DNA of 64,000 nucleotides from Canna indica (GCA_034359265.1 CP136898.1:3288501-3352500), one strand, 5' to 3'; positions 24,421-45,981 are shown, counted from the first letter of the stretch. Program-made: numbers and translations. Notes: generated from the sequence alone by a model not told the origin.

Positions 24421-27400
24421 CTACTTAGAACTTACAGTTAATTGATGTATAATTTCAGCATTTGTATCCATATGCCAATCAGGTTCCAGCTGTCGAACAA
24501 AAGATATGCGTCCATTCTCGGTGCTACAGAAAAGAACCTAAAAAATTGAATCAAAATAAGTAACAGATCAAAGTGCAATCAGAATGCTAGAAAATGACTT
24601 CAAATGCAAAATGGACGTTTCGAAAATGTAGCTAGTTGAACCATTAGATTAATCAACAGACAGTAACACAGCAATCTGAAACAAAGCTGGATAACTCAAT
24701 CAAGAAGAAAACCCCTTTCTGTCGTATTTTATGTGAGATAATTTGTGTTGAGAATAAGTTTGCTTTCCCATAACAATAAAAATTTAGATGTTAACCTATG
24801 CACAAACATACATGAAAGTTAAAGTTATCATAGGCAAACAGATGTAACTTATAATGGCTTCCACCCTCATTCTCCAAGTTAAGTTGGTTTTCCCCCTTCT
24901 ATATTATATAAAAAATGCAGATAAAATGCTGAAGATCAGTTTAAAAAAAGGTATAAAAGCATGATGTTCCACTGGGATTTGTAATAGAGTCCTTAAGAAT
25001 TGGAACATAGAATTAATCCTGGTAAACTTCAGAACCAGATTGCATAAGGTTGGATAATGGTTTATGATTAAAGAAGTTTTAGGGCCATTTATGAACATTG
25101 ACTAACCTTCTTTATCATCTTTTATATTAGTTGATTCTTTTGAATGGATATTCTAGGTCTGGAGGAGCTGTAGAAAAGTATGTTTTGCTATTTGCCTCTT
25201 TCATATACATAATAACTTTAGTAAGCAAATAAAATCTACTGCAATTTGCTTTCTATATACTAAAGATGATAAAAATAAATAAATTGTGTCCCGGAGAACA
25301 ATCAACATGGCTATGTTCATACCAACAAAAATAAGCTAGAATGTCACAATAAACAGGTCACCTACCTTATCTCTTACCAAACCACCAGAAATGAAGACCC
25401 CAGAATCATCTAATGCTGAAAGGACCCTTTCCTGCAATAAGAGTCCTCTTCAGTAACTTATGACTTACCATAATAACAGAGGGCAAAATTACTTAAGAAC
25501 TCCTTAGATAACCTTAGAAGATCAGAACCAGGTTGTAGCAACTAGTAAGTACATTAATCAGCATTGCTTATCAAATGACGCAACACAAATGCCGAAAATA
25601 TCCCAGGAGACTCAAATATGCAGTAAAAAAGTTTTATTTTCATGACGGAATTAGAGCAAAAAAGTGTTATGTGCAGAACTGTAGATAAAATAATATTGAA
25701 TATGCACATGGCTTAGAGTATCTGTAGCAACAGAACCAACAGATCTTTTTGTAGGAAATATGTAATTGAAAAGATATCTGCAGCAAATACTTACTGCATA
25801 TAAACGTGAGCGTATAAACACATCACTAAAAGGTGGATGAAAGGCTCAAGAGAAGTGAAATTGGTATGGGGAACATGAAGCATAACCCTTTTTCCAATTT
25901 TTTTTGGTTTTAATCATAGAAAGTTACAAAAACAAATGCCAGAGTAAAACAAGCTAGATTTAAATGACATGGATCACACATGATGCCAACCATCTACAAC
26001 TTAATACCATGCAAAACAAAACATGTAACATTTATTGTAAAGGACCAAAATATTTTAGATCAAGAAAGCAATCTTAATCATTAGTTAGCAAGTCGCAACA
26101 TGCATTAGATATATGGGTTCCCCACTAAATATGGAAAAGATGAAAAATCACCAATGTAATGCAAGCTCTAGCAAGTACAAAAATAATAACACTAACCCCA
26201 CTTTCATCATCAAGAACTCTTTCCATGAGATAAACATCACAAAACTTTGCAATATGCAAAAGCACTTCCAGCACAGATGACTTCACAGTTGCATGTTTCT
26301 GCCAGCAAACACTAGGAGGCGTTACTTCATTTAGTTACCAGACACCTGAAAACACAAGACAAAGTGGCACACCAACTAACCTGGAGCTCCTCTGGGGTTG
26401 TTTCTTCAAGAATTATACCTAGTAACTGACATGTTACCTAGAAGAGAATCAGATGTGATTACAAACAACATTCGCAATTAAGCATATGATAAAGTAACCT
26501 AAATACTTGCTCAATTTATGGCATTGGAATAGCATATACTATAAAATAGCTGGAATAAAGCAATTCATTTAGCCACTTGTAAAAGTTATAGTATCGACTA
26601 TAGAACAGGCAACACGAATAATATATGCTACAGTTGGTACTACAGAAGGCACAAAGCATTCAACAAGCTTAGTACCTAAAAGATGGAGTGAGATTCTGGT
26701 GGAACAAATGATCGGACGGACAAGTATGCTTCCTATGACAAAAGAAAAAAAATACAGACAATAAAGCGCTTGAAATTACTAAGATATCCGTATCAGGATC
26801 CTTTTGAACATTTTTTAGTATTTTGGATAACTATCTATTTCACATTCTTTCCATATGCTGCTTAGAAAGCATTCATTGTTGGGTGAAGTCAATTTTTTAA
26901 CATCCATTCTATAAAGCCAACAGGGCATTCATCGACCATGATAACTCAGGTGTCCAGCCATTTTATAATGCTAAGTTCAACTCAAACTGTTAAAGCCACA
27001 TGCCTAAATAGAAATATCAGTTATCAAAATTTTCAAAGCAGTCAAATGACAACAGTGTTGTAGGACACTCAAGTTTAGAGTGAATAATCAAATACAGCAC
27101 TTCCTGTTCACTGAAAGAAGAATTCCTTTCACGTCTACATCAAATGATCATAATTATACAACTATCCAGAAATTTGTGTCTGGCTGCAAGTGGAACTGAA
27201 ACTATCCAGATTTGCTCCATTCAAATAATTTAAATACCAGTAAGATACTGAGAGTCCTGACCAGTATTATATTGCTAAATAGTCCGAACAGTATAGTACT
27301 GAAAATCAGGCAGTACACTGACCTGCACTGCTTTTGAATCAGTAATGAAGTTTTCTTTTTAAGTATGCAAATGTAGTGTTGGCTGCAAATATAAAAATTT

Positions 27401-29398
27401 AATTGGTCTAGGGTACATAATTATTCAAATTGTTGGCGGTGAGAATTCTAACAAAGAACTGGGCCCTTGATTTTAAAAGTAAGTAGTGCTGTTTAAATGC
27501 TGAACAAATTACAAATTGCTGAACAGCCATATTGCTAAGGAAACAAATAAGCACTAATGATTAGATGAAAAGCAAAAAAATTGACAATAGCCGGTTACCT
27601 TTCGTCCCTCACTCAACTTGTGCCTCACAAGCTGCTCCAGAGATAGCTGCAAAATATAATGACCATTATAAGCCTCAGCCGCCAATTACTAAGAATATGA
27701 TAATCTTTAGAGGAAGTACTGGAGGGACCTCTAGTGGCTGAAATAACTCATTTACTGCACGTTGTGCTCTTGCGTCTCCAGAGGTTGAGCAAATTTCAGA
27801 GGATTGCAGGATTGTATCTGCACGTGCACTGTTATTAGATACATTAGGTGATGAAGAAGTTCGTCTTCGTTGCCTTCTCTGTTGGTCTGGAGGTGTTCTT
27901 AGAAGCTTCCAACCAAAAACTAGAGTAATAGCAAGAGCAGCAATAGTTGTGATAGAACGGAGTTTCTGAAGCCAAATGAAAATGAATAAACGTTAAGCCC
28001 TACAACAAACACCCCTAGCAGAACAAACAAAAGTGTATTTATTTATATCAGATATGCGGATATATAAACACACTCTAATGTGTAAAGCTGGATTTATCTC
28101 CAAATAGAACCCATATATGAACTATAAAGATATTGGTGCATGTAAAGTTGGATTTGTCTTCCAACACGTACAGTCCATAACCATCCTTAATACATGTATG
28201 GCTACATTAATGTTGGAATTTGGTAAGCAAAAAAGGAAGACAAAAAGATCACCAAATATTTTTTACTTCCCATCCTATTGTACATAATGTAAGCATGAAC
28301 TGATGACACTCTTTACCATGCATTCCTTGAGCCATAATGATGCATGTAATTTCACTTCCTTGCTGGAATTTGGATACATGTCAAAAGACTCACACTATAA
28401 GGTAATCTTTGCTTAAACAGACAAGGACATGAAGACAGACCATTTGCTCATTTTTAGGGGTTGATTTAAGACCCGTAGCAAATAATTTTCTACCCTTGCA
28501 CTCACCTATATCATTTGTCATGCCAAAATAATTAGGTTCCTCCTAGCTATTTCTAGAAGTAAGGTGATCTTTGAGTGCAAAATATTGGCAATAATTTAAT
28601 ATGTTTCCCAGTGTCAGTTTTAATAACTAAGGAGATTATCCTCTCACAAAATTGACAAAAGGGTGTCGTGCAATCAGGTGGAATGGGGAAATTATAAATT
28701 GTCTCATGCAATCTGTAGATCTTATGTTATTCTGGTATTTGTGTCCATAAAGTACATTGCTTGCACTTTTGTACAATGCAGGCATCAGATCCAATCATAT
28801 AAGAAATTAAACTTTCACGGTTTAAATCACTGGGACTTTAATTCATGCAATACCAACGTCAACATGATCGCCTTTTAGCAGTCAATCTTTTATTATGACT
28901 ACTTATACCCAACAAACCATTCTCCTGATATCAGGATAGGAATAAGCTAACCATTTTTTTTCTCACTGCTCGAAGCTTAACATATTTGCCAGAATGGAGC
29001 ACCAAGTGAAGAGTCCAACGAATTATCATGGTGAACTTTGAGAAATAAAATTATTAATTTCGCATATCATAATCAATCAAACAGTCCATCTTACGCAATT
29101 CCAGAAAACATCTATTACCCTCCACTGCTACCAAACTATCGAGGACGAGAGCCTTGACGAAATCGGTTTAGCACAAAATACAAACAGAGAGAACGGACGA
29201 ATTGAGAACAAATCAGGAGCAGCACCCAAATTTAAGAGGGAGAAATTTCTTTTCAATAAAAAAAAAAAGAACCTGGAGATCGAGGGTAAAGGGAAGGCGG
29301 CGGGAGAACTCAGCTAGAGACGCAATAAATCGCTGCATCAGATCGCGCAGCTCGTCTGCTTTCGCTGGGTTGGGGGACTGGGATGTCGATTCCGCCAT
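24421..29398 (-). CDS. PEX22: Peroxisome biogenesis protein 22 (PEX22)
   Basis: Minus-strand exons in transcript order: 29398-29273, 27965-27729, 27646-27599, 26437-26381, 26298-26197, 25431-25366, 24537-24436; 246 aa to there. PEX22 anchors the ubiquitin-conjugating enzyme PEX4 on the peroxisome, where PEX4 ubiquitinates the import receptor PEX5 for recycling. Exon 1 encodes a short N-terminus (MAESTSQSPNPAK). Exon 2 gives one membrane segment, SITTIAALAITLVFGWKLL, then an Arg-rich linker. Later exons give the conserved soluble domain, with LVRHKLSEGRKVTCQLLGII, TPEELQKHATVKSSVLEVLL, VYLMERVLDDESG and FVRQLEPDWHMDTNAEI. Exon 2 may instead end at 27720, adding three residues. The 3' end is unresolved: reading on from exon 7 gives VSSK and a TAG at 24421-24423, but a good GTAAGT donor sits exactly at 24435, so a further exon is likely. 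Confidence 0.88.
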
Positions 29399-30127
29399 AG
29401 GTTGAGGTGCGGTGCGGCAGCCGCCTCCTTCTCCTCAGAAGAGTCCTGGAATCGACGAATCGGCCATTTCCGGCCAGAGTACCCCTGTATCCCCTAAAGC
29501 AAACCCTAGAGATCGGAAGTTTCTTTTGGGAAGGTAGGGTTATTGTTGTCATTTAGATTAGATGGCGATCAGATCAAGTTATTGAAGAATTGAATGGCGT
29601 ATGACACAATTTGGACTATTGTGAGAGTCGTCAACTTCACACAGTGAAGCTCGTATATAAATCATTTGTACCAAAATTAAAAATATTGACAAAACTCAAT
29701 GTAATAATTTCATTTTATTTCTTGAAACGTACTTGAGCAATTTATTAACACGGGGATTGAAATTTTTGAAACCGCGTTGTTGGACAGTTCGTTATTTTGG
29801 GCTCATTTCATTAACAGAAAATTAGGTGAAAAATATAATTTCTTAACAAATGTAATTATATTTTGATCTATTAATTATATTATATAAAACTATATATAAC
29901 AAATTTATATTTATTAAATAATAATAAATTATATATCAATGTTTATATTATATTTTTAAATAAAAATATATAAATATAAATTAGTTTTGCGCATATAATC
30001 TACTCTATATATATATATATATATATATATATCAAAACAATAACATTTTTTTTTGAGAGGGATGAAACTTGTATTTGCATGAGGTTTGAAAATACAAGTT
30101 GAAGTCGGAAGGAAAAAAAAACTCTTA
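29399..30127. other. PEX22 upstream region and AT-rich DNA
   Basis: 29399-29600 is GC-richer and likely holds the PEX22 promoter and 5'UTR. 29640-30060 is AT-rich, with a (TA)n run at about 30007-30032. No further gene is seen. Confidence 0.5.
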
Positions 30128-30549
30128 CATTATGTTTGGATAACTTTGAGTAAGAGATTTAGAGGGTGCGGAGTTTGAAGAAGTTTAAAAGATTTCGGAG
30201 GGAGATTTGAAGGTTTTTTAAATGATTTTAAAAATTTTGTTTGGTTAAATTTCATAAAGGGTTTGGAGGGGTTTGAAGAGATTTGATAGACCACTATGCC
30301 CTCGTTTATAATAATATATTTTTTATTTTATGTATATTTTTATAATTTAACTATTTTTAATTCATTAACTATTCAAACCCCTCCAAAACTCTCCATTTTG
30401 GAGGTTTTGAAAATGAGTTGTACGAGGGATTTGGAGAGATTTCAAATCCCTCCAAATCCCTTAAAAAAGTTATCCAAACATGATATTTTAAATTCCTCCA
30501 AAACTCTCCCCCTCCAAACCTCTTCGAAACTCTCAATCCAAACATAGTG
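30128..30549. mobile_element. Tourist/Harbinger-like MITE
   Basis: The 422-base element begins CATTATGTTTGGAT and ends ATCCAAACATAGTG, a 13/14 inverted match. Both sides are flanked by TTA (30125-30127 and 30550-30552), the 3-bp duplication typical of PIF/Harbinger. The interior is rich in TTTGGAGGG and CCCTCCAAA strings in mirrored order. A related half element appears at 53098-53173. Confidence 0.85.
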
Positions 30550-30605
30550 TTACTTAAATTATAATTTAGAAAGCCAATAGAAGTTTGAACAAGGAGGCTC
30601 CTATC

Positions 30606-31172
30606 TAGGGATGATAATAATACCCGTTTAGGCGGGTACCCGCGAGTATTTACTCGTTTATGACGGGTATGGGGGTAGTTTCCTACCCGCGGGGATTTCG
30701 CAGATATTTTTTCTTACCCGTTTATTATATGGGGCGGATACGAGTATTATAGTACCCGTTACCGCAGGTATCCGTTACCCACGAAAATTGGTAAATTATA
30801 ATATTACTTTAGGCACATATACTAAAAAAATCACAACATAATTCAATATTCATATACTTTATGTTTTGAAACCTTATGATAATATTATTATCCAAATGTT
30901 ATGTGTTTATCAAAATAAAATTGTTATACTTAAAGTTGTTATCAAAATATTTGAAGTGTTGAAGTGTTATTAAAATATAGTAATTTACATTTTTTTAAAG
31001 TATCATGGGTACCCGCCAATACCCGTGGGTATCCGTCCATCCGCGGGTAATTAAATAGGTACCCATTTTTGATACCCGCGGAGGATAAACGAGTAGCGAG
31101 TACCCGTTTATTTCGTGGGGCGGGTAGTGGGTAGGCACCCCCCGTACCTGCCCCGCCCCGTTGGCATCCCTA
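30606..31172. mobile_element. Non-autonomous hAT element, TAGGGATG family, copy 1
   Basis: 567 bases, starting TAGGGATGATAATAATACCCG and ending GGCATCCCTA. The flanks are CTCCTATC (30598-30605) and CTCATATC (31173-31180), an 8-bp target duplication with one change. The ends are packed with GGGTACCCG-type repeats. It is inserted in the 3' part of a LINE relic. Confidence 0.9.
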
Positions 31173-31180
31173 CTCATATC

Positions 31181-31540
31181 ATGACGAGCTCAGTATAGGA
31201 GGGAGAGGTATCATTGAAACATCTATTGTTTCGTTCGTGTCACGTCTTCCAAATAATTCCAAATCATTATGACGAAATATTTCCTCCCCTCACTTTGCAC
31301 GTTATGAATAACTACTGTAGTCCATGGTCAAAAATCAAGTTGGAGGGTAAGGATGTTGCATAATGCCATCATGGATGCCCAACCTGCTTAACATAATTAT
31401 ATGAGGCGAAGAGGTGCTCATGGGATTCATCATCTGATCGGCAAGGCAACACTTAGGATCCAGCTCCATGTTTCGGGTAAGTATACGATCTTTGGTAGGC
31501 AGCCTTCCTCAATTGATGAGTCATTTAAATATGGATATTG
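31181..31540 (-). pseudogene. LINE relic, zf-RVT-like 3' segment
   Basis: The minus strand, with frameshifts and stops, reads through a QLRK...CRSDDESHEHLFA..YVKQVG pattern and then IWKT-HERNNRCF. That is the order of the C-terminal zf-RVT region of plant L1-type LINE ORF2 (Cys and His ligands, then the IWK.RN motif). It continues the reverse-transcriptase segment at 32945-34230; the hAT at 31549-32936 splits the two. Confidence 0.7.
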
Positions 31541-31548
31541 GATAAGAA

Positions 31549-32936
31549 TATGGATGTCAATAGGGCGGGGGCAAGTACGGGGGGTGCCTATCCGCTACCC
31601 ACCCCGCGAAATATACGAGTACCCGCTACTCATTTATTTCCCGCGGGTATAAAAAATGGGTACTCATTTAATTACCCGCGAGGGGGACGAATACTCACGA
31701 ATATTGGCGGGTACCCATTTTAAGGCCAATGAGGTATGATCATACTCACATGCATTGAATATTAAACTAATGCCATCAACATGGAAAATGCAGCATGTAG
31801 ATTGAATGATTTAGTTAACAAAAATCAAAAAATAATGCAACATTCAAGTAGAACAATCGGTGAATAGAATAAATTTAGCACGGTGAAATAGTATAAACAT
31901 TTGGAAATACAAATAAACGAATTAATCCTTAGCACAGTGAATACCAAAAAAATACATCAACAAGAAAAAGAAATAGAATAAATTTAACCAACAACAAGCA
32001 CTTCACATTTCGTTAAGAAACACCAAAAAAATGACATTTGGAAATATGAACTTCGTTGGACGGCAGAGAAAATATACATAAGTAAGAAATGCTCAAACCC
32101 AACGCAATCATGAACACTCATTGCCTCCAACTCTCGGCATCCATCGATCAATTCCACCAAATGCTCCCTTAGAAAATAAGACTTGTCAAGGCAAATATGC
32201 TTGATCTCCAAAAGGTAACCAACGATTGCCGCCACATCTTCCTTCTTGATGGATCCCATCATCTTGAGGCTTGAGAGCCCCGCGCAGTTCAAGTTGATCT
32301 CCTGTAACATCTCCAGCTCCTCGAGCTCCTTCCACTTCCGCACGAGCTTCGGGATCTCTACCTCATCAGCCGCCGACAGACTAGGTAGGGCCAGCATTTT
32401 CAATTTGGGGCATCTACATTGACACTCACATAAGATCAGGTTGCGGGCTGCTTGTGAAGCCGGATGGAGTAAACATCGGCTCGTGAAGTAGGTAAGGGGT
32501 TGGTGGAGACTCGTGAAACCGGATGAAGCCGACGACGATGATCACTCGATGAGGGAGGACTGGAGGAGGGCAGCGACTGTGAAGGAATCGAAGAGGGAGG
32601 AGGGCAGCGGCTTCACTCGATGAGGAGAAGGGCTGAGAGGTGTGCGCAGAATCTGACGAGGGAGGAGTGAGGAAGGCGATGTGCAGCGTGTAGTGGGGGT
32701 GTTAGGTTAGGATTTTTTTTATATGTACAAGGGTTAGTTTGGTAATTTATTAATTCTCGTGGGTAACGAGTACCCGTGGGTACGAGTACCATAATACTCG
32801 TACCCGCTCTATGTAATAAACGAGTACAAAAAATTATCCATGAAATCTTCACGGGTAGAAAACTAACCCTCATACCCATCATAAATTGGTAAATACCCAC
32901 GGGTACCCTCCTAAACGGGTATCATTGTCATCCCTA
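31549..32936. mobile_element. hAT element carrying a captured gene fragment (Pack-type)
   Basis: 1,388 bases, left end TATGGATGTCAATAGGGCGGG, right end TATCATTGTCATCCCTA, flanked by the perfect 8-bp duplication GATAAGAA (31541-31548 and 32937-32944). The terminal 150-200 bases are GGGTACCCG-rich like the element at 30606-31172, so it is the same family. The middle (about 31990-32640) is different in composition and includes an LRR/F-box-like gene piece. No transposase is present, so it would need one in trans. Confidence 0.9.
32092..32440 (-). pseudogene. Captured LRR (F-box/LRR-type) gene fragment
   Basis: Minus strand: a ~115-codon open stretch with CPKLKMLALP, IPKLVRKWKELEELEM, INLNCAGLSSLKMMGSI, AAIVGYLLEIKHICLDKSY and LVELIDGCRELEAMSVHDC. 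The spacing of Leu, Cys and Asn is that of cysteine-containing leucine-rich repeats in plant F-box/LRR proteins. It has no start, no F-box and no proper end, and it lies wholly inside the hAT element, so it is a transduplicated host fragment. The frame has stayed open, suggesting recent capture or retained use; the donor gene is not in this window. Confidence 0.65.
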
Positions 32937-32944
32937 GATAAGAA

Positions 32945-34230
32945 CGGTACCAAAGGAATGTAACTGATGGGTCACATATACCCCGAAATGATAATAATTC
33001 GTATAGAAAGTTGGTTGAAAATTGGCTATGAGTAGTCCACTTCCAAGCAATATGATCTTCACCCGTCCAAGAGAGAACCGGTGCAAGGCAATTCACATGT
33101 TGAGCAAGTCTATCCATGGGAGCATATATAATTGTTGAAGGAGAGATTTCAATCCATGATATCTCTATGTGCAAAATATTCATTTACTTCATTAATGTAA
33201 GCATTAGGAGCTTCGACGAGCAAGAAAAGTTGGGGAAAAAATCACATAGCCGACGACCATTGAGTCATGGATCTAGGTAGAAATCGAGTGGAAGCACTTG
33301 AGCCAACCTAATATGAGTGCGAGAATCTGAAAGTGAGCAATTCGATATACATTTCCATATTGCAAAATAGATTGTGTTGACGAGTGTTTGTCAAACATGG
33401 TATAGTGGGATATAGTGAAGTAACAATGTTAACCCATATCAAATCTTTCTTTTGTAGAAGCTTCTGGAGCCACATGCCAAGTATGGCTAAGTTGCGATGT
33501 GGAAGATTGAGGATGCCTAAACCACTAGCAACGTTCCTTCATGTAACGATGGTCCAGTTAACCAAGCATTTGCCCCAAGGTTCCACTTGTTTACGACCAA
33601 CCCATAAAAATGTTCACCTTCGTCGTTCAAGTGAGCAGATAACCCAAGTAGGGCCACAAATTTAGAGAGAATGCAAGATGTTTTGATTTGTTAGCACACT
33701 ATTATATAATAAGAGTTCTTTCAACTGCTATTTATAAGATTGAACCTTGCCACGAGGCTCGAGCTCTGGTGTGCTTGGTGATGATCATCGTCCAATCTTT
33801 TTTGTGGAGTTTTCAAATGGTCTAACGGGAAACTGTCGGCAAAGTACATCCCAATAAACGGGACATATGATTGGTAACGTTTAAGTCGCCCATAATACGC
33901 AACATCTTGGTTTTAGTAGTGTTGATCTTAATTTAAATATGATATCGGCTAAAAAAAATCATTAATAATATGATAGTCTAAAAAGTTTTCGTCGTGGCCC
34001 CACCAAAAATTGTCAGGTCATCTGCATAGAAAAATATGCATAATACATCTATGAACATGCTCGTCTAAGATTGCATTGAGTGCTCCAGTGCGACCAACTC
34101 ATAACAACTGTTTGGGAAGAGTGTCATGACTAAATTGAAGATGAGAGAAGAAATAGAGTTACCTAGTCGAAATCCTCTCTTACGAGCTAAGGGGAGACTT
34201 GCAGATTCGTTGATAAGAACTAAGGAAATC
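32945..34230 (-). pseudogene. LINE (L1-type) reverse transcriptase relic
   Basis: Read on the minus strand, 34230 down to 32945 gives in order RGFRLGNSISSLIFNLV, the catalytic box FFYADDLTIF (about 33995-34035), INTTKTKMLRIMG, LGCTLPTVS, then FLWVGRKQVEPWGKCLVNW, GLGILNLPHRNLAILGMWLQ, and the terminal HIAWKWTTHSQFSTNFLYELL. These are palm, thumb and C-terminal blocks of plant L1-like ORF2, broken by stops and frameshifts. The 5' part (endonuclease) is absent. It is not functional. Confidence 0.8.
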
Positions 34231-35309
34231 AATAAAATTGAGTAAATAGATGTTATGACCTATGTGACCCACATTGGGGAAATATGATAAAATAAAATTA
34301 CTAACTTATAAATGAATGATTTATTGGTCATTTAAATAGTACTCTCGTTAAGTATTCGTTTCAACCAAACACATTGTGGAACGAAAAGTACAACTTTCCA
34401 TTTAATTATTTCCTTTTACCCAAACACATTTATGTTAAAATATTTTCGATGAGCAACTTCAAACAAATAGCACACCCAAAATTATTAAAAAAATACTTTT
34501 AAAATTTTGTACTTTTGGTTTAGCTTTTTTAATGAGAGATTGACATTTGTCTTTTAGTTAATTTTCGTTTTATGGTTTTCTATTTTTGGCACAATAAATA
34601 GATGGTAGCTTACTAGCAAACTTGATTCCATCATATCAAACTAACCAATCTTCTTTGATCCAACATTAATTTAATTAGAAAAATAAATCATGTATAATCC
34701 AACTATGCTCCAATTTAATGCGTGCTTTTCTCATTGCCGTCATACATTTCATGAGATGGATTTTTTAATATTATATTTCCTTAATTAACAAAAATTAAAA
34801 TAATTCTACTAACCTTTTTTTTGCTCACTAAATTCAACATATATATTGAATTATTGACTATAATTTCTTACCCTTGTCTGGTGTCTTGGACCGGAGACAC
34901 GATCATCGGCCCTTCCGGTGTCACCCGCGTCAACAAGTTGTCCAGGTTGAAGACGTGACCCGGCTCAGAGGAGCATGTTTTGGCTCAGATAGCAGAGATG
35001 CAGCTCATTTCGTCACTCCGGACACGTGGGCAATGTCACAGTGGGTGGCAGAAGCCATAAATTATGCGGACGGCAATAGCGAAAAGATACCGTGGCCGCA
35101 GGCTCGCTCTTTCTACGGAAGAAAGAAAGCTAGGGTTTTCGAGGAAAAGCCCGTCCTTTTTATCGGGTTCTTTAAATTCCCAACGCTATCCGTTGTACTC
35201 CGGCGTTCCTTCCACCTTCCCCGTAGACCTTCTTCTCTCGTCTCGAGGTTCCGGTCGTCTCTCTCGCTCTCTTTTTCTCATCTCTTCTGCTTGGATCCGC
35301 TTTGACGCG
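34231..35309. promoter_or_regulatory. Upstream region of the CCCH gene
   Basis: 34231-34870 is AT-rich with nothing recognisable. 34871-35309 rises in GC and likely holds the promoter and a long leader. It includes a G-box, ACACGTGGG with CACGTG at 35023-35028, of the kind bound by bZIP and bHLH factors, and a pyrimidine-rich stretch before the ATG. Confidence 0.5.
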
Positions 35310-43583
<8,274 letters not shown>

Positions 43584-45421
43584 TGTGTGCTTTTGCGAGA
43601 AGCTGTTTGGTGGATGACATCTTTCAACTTTGTAGAAGCCTTGTGATATTTTGTTATTTTAAATCCTAGCGTAGGCTGGCTTTTCAGTTTGCAAGAATAT
43701 TTGACATAATACCCCTGATCTGGAAATGATTATCTTGACTACTCCAGTTGTTTAATATCAATCTTAACATATGAGCTCTTATCTTGGAACTGGTGGTGGA
43801 TGTTGTTCATGTTCTTTACGGGTAAGTGAAATGCACCAGACGTATACATGTATACATGTTCAAGTTCTTTTCAATCACATGGTGCTAATGCAGTGGAAGT
43901 GCTGGATATATTTCCAAAAAGAAATTAACAAGTGTCTACAACCTTCAGAAATGTTTTAGAAAAATTATGAAACAGAAAAATCATATTTGTGCAGATTGAG
44001 GAAGCTTCCTATCTAATTACAACAAACAACTAATTGAGTCGAGGAAGCTTCCAATTATACTTGATATTAATTTCCAATTCAAATGTGGTGCCCTTTATTC
44101 TGTGGCTAAGTATCTCAAGAACTATGGCTTGGTTGATACTTGATAGTGGTGTGGTCTAGATAAGAGGAACAAAAATGGACTTGTTCATCTACATCAATAC
44201 TACTGTAGATATCAGTCTATTATTTAATTATGTGCATTTTCTTTTATTTTACGGAAAAAAGAAAACTCGGCTTTGGTAATTGGAGTACAACCGCTACTTC
44301 ACAATTATTAAACAATAATATCATCATTAAAATTAAATATCGCCGTGAATTATTAGTGTGTACGAATCTTAAACTAAGATGGATGATTGAAAAGTTAGGA
44401 GGAAAGAGGATGATTAATAAGTTAGGAGGATAAGATCGTCGCTTATTTAAGTGGATTGGAGGGCTTTCATACTATATATGAGATGAACTAATCTGATCGA
44501 TTTAATCAAATTAGTTGTGACCTAGAATGATTACTTAGATTGATCATAACTAAAAATCAAGATCTTGTTGATTCAATGTTCAAATTAACTAGTTTTCAAA
44601 AAACTACAAGTATTGCCGTGTTGTATCATTACTTAAAAATGGTTAAGTACTTAATACATCACAAATATCGAGCTTTTATTAAATTCACTAGTACATCAAA
44701 ATTAGGTGAATGGGTTCGCTAAATAAATCTTTAAAATGTTTAATCTTTTTTTTAAAAATTTGGATTTGATTTTTCGAGACAATTTTAATTTATATTTGAT
44801 TGAATCGATCATATCGATAAATCAATAATCCAATAATTCGTCTTGGCTTAAAAATACTTGTTAATTTGGTCTAGGTCTTTTCAAGGTGGTCATGCGCTAA
44901 CCTTTTTTTAAAAAAATTAAAATTAATTGTCACCAATTGACAAACACAGAATCTTTCCCACATACTTTTCTCAATCTTTGACCAAACTTTAGGAGCAAGA
45001 CGTTGAAATACCATCACATCAACTTCTCTTTTATTTGGGTAAAGTTTCAGGTTTATTTACTTGAACCGTAAGTGTCCAGCTTTTCAATTTATCTCAGAAT
45101 TTGAGTAATTCATCTTATCTGATCTTTTATATCAAAATATAAATACACATATATAACATTTATACAAACAAAAAGAGATATTACAAACCTAAATTAACTC
45201 AAGTTAACCTATATTATCTCCATTAGATCCTATGAAAATATATAAATAAAAAAAACACAAACAATACTTAGAAAAAATATACTATGCATTAATGGTTTTT
45301 GGATAGGCTCAAATCCAATAATTTTCTAGTCAACAAATGAAGCATAGGTCAACAAGTCGAAGCGCAAAAATAATTTTCTAGTCAACAAGTGAAGCATAAA
45401 GTCAACAGGTCTAAATTTGTG

Positions 45422-45455
<34 letters not shown>

Positions 45456-45981
45456 TTTCTATGGATGACATGTAATCCACGCTGACTGCTCTTTCAGCAT
45501 AAAACGATACAAATAAACGTACCCACATTTCACCTCTATACACCGAGTTCTAATTCCCAACACTAAACACACTTGTCGCAATCCCCCAGTCCGTCAAGCC
45601 ATACAAGAACACCGACGCGTTCTTTTCTTTTCTTTTTGCATACACCGACGCGTTCTTCGTGACCGGTCCTCTCATCGTGGTCCGCTGGAGGGGCCCCTCA
45701 AGATTTTGGACCCACCGCCTCCTTCACCGATGAATCGAGTGCCGAATGCTGGGTTGGGACGTCAAACTTCATCGACTAGAGGAGCTGACACTGTTTTCCA
45801 CCAGCGCCGTGGGACCCACTTCAGATGTGGGGCCACCGTGCGGTATCCAATCGGAGAACGGCTTTGGTAATTCAAACCAATAGAGTTATATTGCGTGCAT
45901 GGCAACGTATTTGACTTAACTGTACCCCTAGGGTACTTCTTTTTTTTTCTTTCTTTCTTCGGAGGTAGGGGGCGGACACCT
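43584..45981. other. Intergenic region downstream of the CCCH gene
   Basis: 43584 to about 43750 is the likely 3'UTR. The rest is AT-rich. A (GA)n run of ~26 bases is at 45425-45452. From 45480 GC content rises toward the small minus-strand gene. No other gene is seen. Confidence 0.5.
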
